From: Paracoccus gahaiensis
GTDB lineage: Bacteria; Pseudomonadota; Alphaproteobacteria; Rhodobacterales; Rhodobacteraceae
Direction: 5' to 3'
NCBI RefSeq assembly: GCF_005048225.1
Contig: NZ_SUNI01000001.1
Coordinates: forward strand, 558,001 to 622,000
DNA: 64,000 nt
Under the pieces are notes generated by a model, which was given only the letters and a program-made list of their open reading frames with translations, was not told the DNA's origin and did no database searches. Below are positions 57,095-64,000 of the stretch, piece by piece. How positions within the stretch are numbered: the first letter of the stretch is position 1; every line of letters begins with the position of its first letter. Both the position numbers and the translations under genes were made by a program.

Positions 57095-57933
57095 CCCCGG
57101 CCCGTCACGTCCCGATCGGCGGCGTCACCTGCGGCAACGACCTGCCGCTGACGGTGATCGCGGGCCCCTGCCAGCTGGAAGGCCTGGATCATGCGATGAT
57201 GATCGCGGAGACGATGGCCACGGCCTGCGCGGCTGCGGGGGCGTCCTTCGTCTTCAAGGCCAGCTTCGACAAGGCCAACCGCACCTCGCTGTCGGGCAAG
57301 CGGGGTCTGGGCATAGACGAGGGTCTGCAGATCCTGGCCACCGTCCGCGAACGGCTCGGCTGCCCGGTGCTGACCGACATCCATGATGCCGAGCAGGCCA
57401 TTCGGGCGGCCGAGGTGGTGGATGTCATCCAGATCCCCGCCTTCCTGTGCCGTCAGACCGACCTCTTGCTGACGGCGGGCCGCACGGGCGCCGTCGTCAA
57501 CATCAAGAAGGGCCAGTTCCTGGCCCCTTGGGACATGCCCAATGTGGCGCAGAAGGTCGCCTCGACCGGGAACGAGAACATCCTGCTGACCGAGCGCGGC
57601 GCCAGCTTCGGCTACAACACGCTGGTGGCCGACATGCGGTCGCTGCCGATCATGGCGCGCACCGGCTATCCGGTGATCATGGACGCCACCCATTCTGTCC
57701 AGCAGCCGGGCGGTCAGGGCGGCAGCTCGGGCGGGCAGCGTGAATTCGCGCCGGTCATGGCGCGCGCCGCCGTGGCGCTTGGCGTGGCGGGCGTCTTCAT
57801 CGAGACGCATGAGGATCCCGACCGCGCGCCCTCGGACGGGCCGAACATGATCCCGCTGGACCAAATGGCGGCACTGGTCGCCTCGCTGATGGCCTTCGAC
57901 CGTCTGGCAAAGGCCGACCCGCTGCCGGCATGA
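57091..57933 (+). CDS. kdsA: 3-deoxy-8-phosphooctulonate synthase
   Basis: A 280-residue TIM-barrel enzyme condensing arabinose 5-phosphate with PEP to Kdo-8-phosphate. IAGPCQLEG (Cys27) with His in MDATHSVQQPGG, Glu in FIETHEDPDRAPSDGPN and the Asp there complete the ligand set of the metal-dependent class. The GTG start at 57091 overlaps the KpsE stop; the end overlaps the mechanosensitive channel gene as ATGA. A Kdo gene inside a capsule export unit suggests a Kdo-containing linker or polymer. Confidence 0.95.
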   Translation: MTPARHVPIGGVTCGNDLPLTVIAGPCQLEGLDHAMMIAETMATACAAAGASFVFKASFDKANRTSLSGKRGLGIDEGLQILATVRERLGCPVLTDIHDAEQAIRAAEVVDVIQIPAFLCRQTDLLLTAGRTGAVVNIKKGQFLAPWDMPNVAQKVASTGNENILLTERGASFGYNTLVADMRSLPIMARTGYPVIMDATHSVQQPGGQGGSSGGQREFAPVMARAAVALGVAGVFIETHEDPDRAPSDGPNMIPLDQMAALVASLMAFDRLAKADPLPA

Positions 57934-59237
57934 TCCGCGCGCTTCTGATCCTGTGCCTGCTGGCAGTGGCGGCCCCCGCCCATGCCCAGGCCCCCGAGGC
58001 GCATTCGCCCCAGACCCCGGCGGGCGCGATCTCGACCCGCGACGACCGGGCCACCGATCTGGCGATCCTCGCCCGCATCTCCAGCATCCTGGCGCAGGTG
58101 CCGCAATTCGACGGCGTGCGCGTGCAGGTCGATGCGGGCATCGTCACGCTGGAGGGCGAGGTGGCCGAACAGCAGACCGTCGACCGGCTGCAGACGCTGC
58201 TGGCCCGCGTCGAGGGCGTCGTCGCGATCCAGAACGGGGTGATCCTGTCCACCGACCTGGGCACGCGGCTGGAAACGGTGCGCGACCGCGCCCAATCGCG
58301 CCTGACCCAGCTGGTCGCGGGCCTGCCCTTCATGGCGCTCGGGCTGGGAGTGGGCGCGCTGATCGTGCTGGCCGGGGGCTGGCTGTCGCGGCGCCAGCGC
58401 ACCCTGTCGGGCATCGCCCCCAATCCCTTCATCGCGGGCTTTCTGGCGCAGACGATCCGGCTGGTGGCCTGGATCGTGGCGCTGGTCGTGGCGCTGGACC
58501 TGATGGGCGCGCGGGCGCTTCTGGGCACGCTGCTGGGGGCGGCGGGCATCTTCGGCCTGTCGCTGTCCTTCGCGGCGCGCGACACGATCGAGGGGGTCGT
58601 GGCGACGATGCTTCTGTCGCTGCGCCAGCCCTTCAACCCCAATGACCTGATCGAGGTGAACGGCCTGCGCGGCCGGGTGATCCGCCTGACCAGCCGGGGC
58701 ACGACGCTGCTGACACTGGACGGCAACCATATCCGCATCCCGAACCAGATCATCTACAAGGCCGTGCTGACCAACTATACCCGCAACCCCGAGCGCCGCT
58801 TCATGGTCGATCTGACCATCGACCCGACCGCCGATCTGGGCCGGGCCCGCGACGTGGTGCTGAAGTCGCTGAAGGGCATGACCTTCGTGCTGGACCGCCC
58901 CGAGCCGGTCGCCTGGCTGGATGCCAGCGGCCCCGAGCATGTGGTGATCCGCGCCGGGGGCTGGGTGTCGCAGGACGGCACCGATTTCGATCTGGCGCGG
59001 GGCGAGGCGTTCCGGCTGCTGCGCCACGCGCTGGATGCCAAGGGCTATCTGCTGCCCGAGCCCGTCCACCGCATCCGCATCGAGGATAGCCAGGCCGAAC
59101 AGTCCCGCCCGGCCCCCGCCCGGCCCGCCGACAGCCGCCTGTCCGACGCCGCCTCGGACGCGGCCTTCGAGGAGATGGTCGAACGCGGGCGCATCGACGA
59201 CGGGCGCGACCTGCTGAGCCCCACCCCGCGCAGCTAA
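57930..59237 (+). CDS. BON-domain mechanosensitive ion channel, MscS family
   Basis: A 435-residue membrane protein. Signal peptide 1-19 (MIRALLILCLLAVAAPAHA), then a BON-like lipid-binding domain (about 45-105, VQVDAGIVTLEGEVAEQQTV), three membrane helices, and the pore helix GAAGIFGLSLSFAARDTIEG (near 210) followed by the MscS beta domain with NDLIEVNGLRGRV. It should relieve osmotic pressure. Translational coupling to kdsA places envelope stress and capsule export in one transcript. Confidence 0.9.
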   Translation: MIRALLILCLLAVAAPAHAQAPEAHSPQTPAGAISTRDDRATDLAILARISSILAQVPQFDGVRVQVDAGIVTLEGEVAEQQTVDRLQTLLARVEGVVAIQNGVILSTDLGTRLETVRDRAQSRLTQLVAGLPFMALGLGVGALIVLAGGWLSRRQRTLSGIAPNPFIAGFLAQTIRLVAWIVALVVALDLMGARALLGTLLGAAGIFGLSLSFAARDTIEGVVATMLLSLRQPFNPNDLIEVNGLRGRVIRLTSRGTTLLTLDGNHIRIPNQIIYKAVLTNYTRNPERRFMVDLTIDPTADLGRARDVVLKSLKGMTFVLDRPEPVAWLDASGPEHVVIRAGGWVSQDGTDFDLARGEAFRLLRHALDAKGYLLPEPVHRIRIEDSQAEQSRPAPARPADSRLSDAASDAAFEEMVERGRIDDGRDLLSPTPRS

Positions 59238-59246
59238 GGGCGGGGT

Positions 59247-60422
59247 CTAGGGCGCGCGGGCGGCGGCATCCGCCGAGGCCCAGGCCCATTGGAAGTTGTA
59301 GCCGCCCAGCCAGCCGGTCACGTCCACGCATTCGCCGATGAAGGCCAGCCCCGGCACCTTGCGCGCCTGCAGCGTCTTCGCGTCCAGATCGCGCGTGTCC
59401 ACGCCGCCCAGGGTGACCTCGGCGGTGCGATAACCCTCGGTGCCCACGGGACGCACCTGCCAGCGGTTCACGCGGGCGCCAAGCGCCTCCAGCCGGGCAT
59501 TGGGCTGGTCGGCCAGCCGGGCCTGCGCCAGCCCCGCCTCGGCCGCCACCGCCTGCGCCAGGCGGTCGGGCAGCAGCTGTGCCAGCACGGTGGCGACCTG
59601 CGCCTTGCCGCGGCTGCCACGCGCAACCTTGAGGTCCGCGGCGATGTCGCGCCCGGGGGCCAAGTCGATGGTCAGCACCTCGCCCGCCCGCCAGAAGCTG
59701 GAGATCTGCAGGATCGCCGGACCGCTGAGGCCGCGATGCGTGAACAGCAGCGCATCGTGGAAGGCGCCGCCGCCATGCGCGATGCGCGCCTCGACCGACA
59801 GGCCCGCCAAGGGACGGCACAGCGCCAGGTCCTGCTCGGCGAAGGTCAGGGGCACCAGCGCCGGGCGCGTCTCGACCAGGCGCAGGCCGAATTGCGCGGC
59901 CAGATCATAGGCGAGCCCCGTCGCCCCGATCTTGGGGATCGACTTGCCCCCGGTGGCCACCACCACGCGCGGCGCGGCGATCGCCCCGCCCGGGGTCTTG
60001 ATGACAAAGCCCTCGGCCTGCCGGTCCACCCGCTCGATCGCGGTGCCAAGGCGCAGCTCGGCGCCGCGCATCCGGTCCAGCAGCATGTCGGTGATCTGCG
60101 TGGCCTTGCCGTCACAGAACAGCTGACCCTGCGTCTTCTCGTGCCAGGTGATCCCGGCGCGGTCGACCAGATCGACGAAGGCGCCCGGCGCATAGCGCGC
60201 CAGCGCGCTGGCCGCAAAGCGCGGGTTGCCCGACAGGAAGCGATCCGGCCCGGTCGCGAGGTTGGTGAAGTTGCACCGCCCCCCGCCCGAGATCCGGATC
60301 TTTTCCGCCGGCACCCGCGCATGGTCCAGCACCAGCACGCGCCGCCCCTGCGCGAGGCTCGACCCCGCGCAGAACAGCCCGGCCGCCCCGGCCCCCAGAA
60401 TGACAAGATCCGCATGTTCCAT
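59247..60422 (-). CDS. BaiN/HI0933-type flavoprotein
   Basis: A 391-residue NAD(P)/FAD-dependent oxidoreductase. The N-terminal dinucleotide fold is LVILGAGAAGLFCAGSSL (residues 6-23), then RISGGGRCNFTN (near 46), VVVATGGKSIPKIGATG and the C-terminal ECVDVTGWLGGYNFQWAWAS that closes on FAD. This family (HI0933, BaiN) lacks a settled physiological substrate. Start at 60422 is where homology begins; 80 upstream residues in the open frame are shadow. The stop is 9 bases from the convergent channel gene. Confidence 0.9.
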   Translation of the reverse strand: MEHADLVILGAGAAGLFCAGSSLAQGRRVLVLDHARVPAEKIRISGGGRCNFTNLATGPDRFLSGNPRFAASALARYAPGAFVDLVDRAGITWHEKTQGQLFCDGKATQITDMLLDRMRGAELRLGTAIERVDRQAEGFVIKTPGGAIAAPRVVVATGGKSIPKIGATGLAYDLAAQFGLRLVETRPALVPLTFAEQDLALCRPLAGLSVEARIAHGGGAFHDALLFTHRGLSGPAILQISSFWRAGEVLTIDLAPGRDIAADLKVARGSRGKAQVATVLAQLLPDRLAQAVAAEAGLAQARLADQPNARLEALGARVNRWQVRPVGTEGYRTAEVTLGGVDTRDLDAKTLQARKVPGLAFIGECVDVTGWLGGYNFQWAWASADAAARAP

Positions 60423-60476
60423 GGGGGCGGGATAGCGAAGCGCGCCGCCCGGGGCAAGATTTCTGCATTTTCCGCC

Positions 60477-60505
60477 TTGCACCCGTCTGCGCCCTTGGGT
60501 AATCA
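60477..60505 (+). promoter_or_regulatory. candidate promoter of tRNA-Gln
   Basis: TTGCAC (60477-60482) and TAATCA (60500-60505) with a 17-base spacer, 11 bases before the tRNA 5' end. Confidence 0.55.
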
Positions 60506-60516
60506 CCCCCCACAGT

Positions 60517-60591
60517 TGGGGCGTGGCCAAGTGGTAAGGCATCGGTTTTTGGTACCGTGTACCGTAGGTTCGAATCCTACCGCCCCAGCCA
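60517..60591 (+). tRNA. tRNA-Gln (anticodon UUG)
   Basis: A complete cloverleaf of 75 bases including encoded CCA (60589-60591). Acceptor stem TGGGGCG (60517-60523) pairs with CGCCCCA (60581-60587); the D stem is GCC/GGC around AAGTGGTAA; the anticodon loop TTTTGGT reads UUG at positions 34-36; the T arm is TAGGTTCGAATCCTA. The 3' half is the probable attachment site of the adjacent recombinase. Confidence 0.96.
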
Positions 60592-60606
60592 ACATCGTCT
60601 AAGATA

Positions 60607-60675
60607 TTGGAAGACAATGCAGATAGTAGCCGTGAGGCGGCTATTGGACCAATGTCCTCCATGCTTGTCCTCCAA
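60607..60675. repeat. three 11-bp repeats before the integrase gene (candidate arm sites)
   Basis: TTGTCTTCCAA (60617-60607, minus strand), ATGTCCTCCAT (60652-60662) and TTGTCCTCCAA (60665-60675) match the consensus WTGTCYTCCAW. They lie between the tRNA and the recombinase start, where tyrosine-recombinase arm-type sites usually are. An additional hairpin TAGCCG/CGGCTA sits at about 60627-60643. Confidence 0.4.
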
Positions 60676-60706
60676 ACCCACCGCGCCCCAGCTTCGAGGG
60701 CCACGA

Positions 60707-62488
60707 ATGGGCATCGCCAACTTCGTCTTTCGCCGGGCCGCCATCTACGCATGGCGCCGTCGCATTCCCACTCGTATCGGTTGCGAAAGCCTCCACCTTC
60801 AGGTCAGTCTGGGAACAGCCTGTCCGGCAACAGCACGGCGCCTCGCGGGCATCCTAACGCATGAAAGCGACGAGGTCTTCGAAGCGATGGCACTGGACGG
60901 ACTTTCCAAGGAGGCGGCCAGACAATGGCTGGAGCAGGTTGTCCGGGACGAGATGGCCCGCATCGAACGCCGCAAGCGGGCGCAGTCAGACAGTCGCGAG
61001 GCCGGCTATGCCCGTCTGAATGCAGAGGAGGACCGGGCCATGGGGCACGCACTCAGGCTTTTGGCGCGGGATGGGGTCAGTGCCGAACTCGGCGATGAGG
61101 AAAAGCAGGAACTGGTCTCCGAAGGCGTGCCAAAGGCCGCCTTCGAGCGGGTCGAGGCCTACCTGTCGCAGGCGGCAGGTGAGATGCTGGCTCCCAGCGT
61201 GGAACGCAAGATCCAGAACGGGATCTCAGCGATCACAGGACATGCCCTCCCGAGCGCCCACGATTTCCTCGACGCGCGGACCATCTATCTTCGCGGTCGC
61301 GCCGCTGTCTATCTGAACGCGTCGCAGCGCCGGGACCCAGCCCTTGCCGAGGCGCTGAAGCTCGCGGAGGCCCTTGAACAGGGAGGCTCCGAGCCTCACA
61401 TCCCGGTCACCCAGGAGACTGAGCCGGCCTTCGATCCGGCGATTGCAGCCATCGCCGATCGCTTGACAACCAAGAAAATGAAACTCGGGCGAGCGACGGA
61501 GAAGACGGCCTACCAGATCCGCAACACTGCCGCGCTTCTGGTCGAGGCCACCGGGGTGACCGATATCAGGCGCCTGAAACAGTCGGACATCGCCGTTTTT
61601 TGCGACGTGATGTCCCGGCTTCCTCCAGCCTATCGAAAAAGCCCCAAAGAAAAGTTGGTGCCGCTGGCTGACATCATTGCGGCTGCGGCCGAAAAGTCTG
61701 CCAAAGTCGGTTTGTCGCCTGCGACGGTTAATAGAAACCTCGGCTTCATTGCCCAGATCGTCAAGCATGCAAATGCCGAAGGACTTCCGACGCGGGGGAG
61801 CATCGAAGTCAAGGATCTTCGAGAGTCCGATGCGGAGGATGATCAGGACAAGGTTCCCCCCTTTGAGCGTTCTGATATCCGCATGCTGTTCGAAGGTTCC
61901 ATCTGGTCCGGATGCCGCAGTTCGGCCCGACGCACATCGCCTGGAGCCTTGGTGATCAAGGATGGTCTTTACTGGATCCCGATGATCGCAGCATATACCG
62001 GCGCGCGCAGGGAGGAAATTGCTGGGCTGTGCAGGTCGGACATTATCAATGAAGAAGGGGTATGGGCGTTCGAGTTCGCCTTTACCGAGGTTCGCCGTCT
62101 CAAGAACCTGCAATCGAAAAGAAAAGTGCCTATCCACGAACACCTGATTGAACTCGGTTTCCTGAAGCATATTGATGAGGTCGAAACCGGCAGAATTTTC
62201 CCTGAACTCAAGCGAAAGTCGGCGCGGGCAAATCTCGGCGACGACATCCACTACAACTTCAGAGCAATGCTGGACAAACAGCTCGGGCCAACTGCCAGAG
62301 ATAAAGTGTTTCACTCCTTCAGGCACTACGTAATCGATGAACTGAGATTTAAGCAAAGAGTTGAAAAGCTGACCCGCCACCACATTCTGGGCCATTTGGT
62401 AAACTCGACGGAGGATCGCATCTACGGAAAGCGAACCCCGCTCCCAATTATGAAAGAGGCAATAGATGCTTTGCCGCGTGTGTTTTAG
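60707..62488 (+). mobile_element. tyrosine-recombinase integrase beside tRNA-Gln
   Basis: A 593-residue tyrosine recombinase of the long alphaproteobacterial type. The N-terminus MGIANFVFRRAAIYAWRRRI is the usual opening (DUF6538-like), followed by a long helical arm/core-binding region to about 360. The catalytic set is intact: Arg in TGARREEIAGL, His and Arg in HSFRHYVIDEL, a second His in HHILGHL, and Tyr in DRIYGKRTP. The start at 60707 follows GAGGG; an earlier ATG at 60617 is possible. GC is lower than neighbours. It integrates next to tRNA-Gln in the outward orientation typical of islands. Confidence 0.92.
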
Positions 62489-63392
62489 CACTCATTGGGC
62501 TCCACCCGTCGAGACGTGTTTCCTTCCGGCGAGGCCGCTGCCTTCCGGGCCGATTACGGCGCGGTTCGACAGTCGGCGGCACAGCATCGGCCTTCCACTT
62601 CATGACAAGCTCCCGCCGGCGCATTCGGCCCATACCTGCCGGTCGGCGGCTGCAACATACTGCAATGCAGCTTCGCCAAACCGGACACCAAGAGCTGGCG
62701 CAGCAAGCCCTATCGGGCAGCGTTTCCGTCGCAGTAGGAAGCTACCACTGCCGGAATTATAACGGTGTTCAATCGGCTTCCCAACTTCCACGAGAGCTGC
62801 CTCCTGTCTTTGCGATGTGAGCCAAGATCGACATGGCGGCGAATCGGCGGACAAAAGTCGCTTAGGCGCCCCGCACTTAGCGGTCGATGGGCATGCCCCG
62901 CATAAACAGCCATTTTCGGTTTGGACGGCGGACTGTCTTATTTTTTCGCACACATCGTGCCGATTGGTGGCCGCTGTCGGGGGCACCTGCAGCCGCTCTG
63001 ACAAATTACCGGTCTTTTGTGAACGATTTCAGGTTTGAAGCTGGGTGCTCAGCCGCTATACGACGCTGCCTTTGCAGGGGCACCCTTTTCACCAAGGCGG
63101 GCAAAAACACCTGATTTCCGTTGCCCATATTCGAACGCGTCTGGCAGATTGAGGGGGCGAGTAGAAGCGGTCGGGGGTCAGCCCTTGGACATTGCTCGAA
63201 CAAAAACCCTCGATGCGAGGACATGATGTTCGCAACCCGCACTGAACCCGACCATGCGACCCACCGTTGCCTGCCCTGCCTGCGCAGCAATAATCCGCAA
63301 AAGCGCGCCTGCGCGCTGCGGCACATGACCGCCGACCGGCAGGCCGAGGCACCCGTGGCCTTCCCCACCCCCCAATCGACAGGACCCCGCGC
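62489..63392. other. 904-base lower-GC stretch without a convincing gene
   Basis: Stop-to-stop frames here reach at most about 134 codons (62600-63004, minus strand), with no ribosome site, no family resemblance and codon use unlike the flanking genes. AT-rich islands occur around 62930-62950 (TCTTATTTTTT) and 63205. I searched for a copy of the tRNA-Gln 3' end that would mark attR and found none. The stretch reads as decayed or regulatory DNA downstream of the integrase. Confidence 0.5.
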
Positions 63393-64000
63393 ATGACCCG
63401 ATCCCTTGCCTGCCTTTTCGCCGGCGCCACAGCACTCGCCTCGCCCGCGCTGGCCGCCGATCCGGTCACCTTTCAGCTGGATTGGCTGCCCGGTGGCGAC
63501 AAGGCGCCCATTTATGTCTGCATCGACCAAGGCTTTTGCGAGGAAGCCGGGATCGAGGTCACCATCGCGCCCGGGCGCGGCTCGACCGATGCGATCTCGC
63601 GGCTGGCGGCGGGGTCGTCCGATGTGGGTGTGTCCGATATCGGCGCGCTGATGGCAGCGCGGGCGCAGGAAGGCGTGGGCGTCACGGCGATCATGTCGAT
63701 CTTCAACAAGGGTCCGCATGCGTTCTACGTGGTCGAGGGGGGCGAGGTGGCCCAGGTCGCCGATGTGGCGGGAAAGCGGATCGCCACCTCTGCCTTCACC
63801 TCGTCCAACGTCTTCCTGCCGCTGGTCTTGCAGGATGCCGGCGTGAATCCCGACGCGGTGACGGTGGTGAATGCCGAACCCGGCGCGCTCGGGCCGATGC
63901 TGATGACCGGGCAAGTCGATGCCATCGTGGCATGGATGACCGACCTGACCCGCTATCGCAATCAGGGCGCCGAAGCGGGTCATCAGATCGGGGCGCTGCC
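63393..64000 (+). CDS. NMT1/THI5-type ABC transporter binding protein, N-terminal part
   Basis: At least 202 residues, cut by the window end. Signal peptide MTRSLACLFAGATALASPALA, then ADPVTFQLDWLPGGDKAPIY, the opening of the NMT1/SsuA/TauA-like binding family. SRLAAGSSDVGVSDIGALMA and GQVDAIVAWMTDL are standard cleft elements. The ligand is probably a sulfonate, nitrile/pyrimidine or related small molecule; it is only distantly similar to ThiY in this window. The ATG at 63393 is weakly served by ACAGGACC. Partner permease and ATPase should lie just beyond 64000. Confidence 0.88.
   Translation, partial: MTRSLACLFAGATALASPALAADPVTFQLDWLPGGDKAPIYVCIDQGFCEEAGIEVTIAPGRGSTDAISRLAAGSSDVGVSDIGALMAARAQEGVGVTAIMSIFNKGPHAFYVVEGGEVAQVADVAGKRIATSAFTSSNVFLPLVLQDAGVNPDAVTVVNAEPGALGPMLMTGQVDAIVAWMTDLTRYRNQGAEAGHQIGAL

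Noticed and set aside
62600-63004. 134-codon minus-strand frame after the integrase
   Set aside because: No ribosome site, no family resemblance and atypical codon use; overlaps several equally long frames on the other strand.
62489-63392. attR copy of the tRNA-Gln 3' end
   Set aside because: No match to the T arm or acceptor 3' strand was found by eye.

Overview
The window looks like chromosomal DNA of a high-GC alphaproteobacterium of the Rhodobacteraceae, most likely Paracoccus or a close relative. The reasons are GC-rich third positions throughout, ATGA/GTGA-coupled operons, a RuvC-independent set of typical Rhodobacteraceae families (BON-MscS, ThyX, entericidin-like lipoprotein, RHA-type host attachment protein, YejA-like binding protein), a rhodobacterial-type intergenic element, and proteins that read like Paracoccus orthologues. 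The genus is inference; the family is well supported.

Layout. 1-5.9 kb (minus): a polyamine-type ABC transporter operon (ATPase, two paralogous binding proteins, two permeases, start of a further small gene). 6.1-8.7 kb (minus): a DbpA-like DEAD-box helicase and an acyl-CoA thioesterase. 8.7-16.4 kb (plus): a complete thiamine module behind a TPP riboswitch: thiD-thiO-thiS-thiG-thiE-thiF-thiY-tenA-thiZ-thiX, i.e. thiazole synthesis, HMP phosphorylation and coupling, plus salvage import. 16.4-18.9 kb (minus): metNIQ methionine importer. 19.1-24.9 kb (minus): a three-gene signalling operon (triple-receiver hybrid kinase, CheR methyltransferase, receiver-PAS-HWE kinase-receiver) preceded by an EcfG-like promoter. 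25.1 kb: cytochrome b561. 25.7-30.1 kb (plus): a translationally coupled four-gene envelope operon (CDP-alcohol phosphatidyltransferase, LtaS/MdoB-like phosphotransferase, UPF0104 flippase-like protein, GT4 glycosyltransferase). 30.2-36 kb: small-molecule metabolism and regulators (VOC, FAH, ThyX, glyoxalase I, MarR, SdhE, XRE, aspartate aminotransferase, host-attachment-like protein, a 25-residue membrane peptide).

36.1-43 kb: bdhA; a candidate small RNA with its own promoter and intrinsic terminator; a YejA-like binding protein with entericidin- and CsbD-like followers; a short BCCT-type transporter with a palindromic operator; a CDF cation exporter; exonuclease III. 43-53.8 kb: A-type Fe-S carrier, dGTPase, OsmC, transglutaminase-like protein, RF3, formate-THF ligase, and a TAXI-TRAP transporter coupled to a universal stress protein. 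53.9-59.2 kb: a UDG-family gene and, behind a sigma-54-like promoter, a KpsT-KpsE-KdsA-MscS operon for capsule/Kdo export. 59.2-64 kb: a BaiN-like flavoprotein, tRNA-Gln(UUG) with a tyrosine recombinase integrated beside it, about 0.9 kb of lower-GC DNA without a convincing gene, and the start of an NMT1/THI5-type ABC binding protein that runs off the end.

The most interesting items are the bdhA-upstream small RNA candidate, the coupled envelope glycolipid operon, the CheR-linked phosphorelay, the ribosome-site hairpin downstream of the TPP aptamer, and the capsule operon with a 230-residue extension on KpsE and no KpsM. All promoter, operator, terminator and small-RNA calls were made by eye from sequence and have not been computed or tested.
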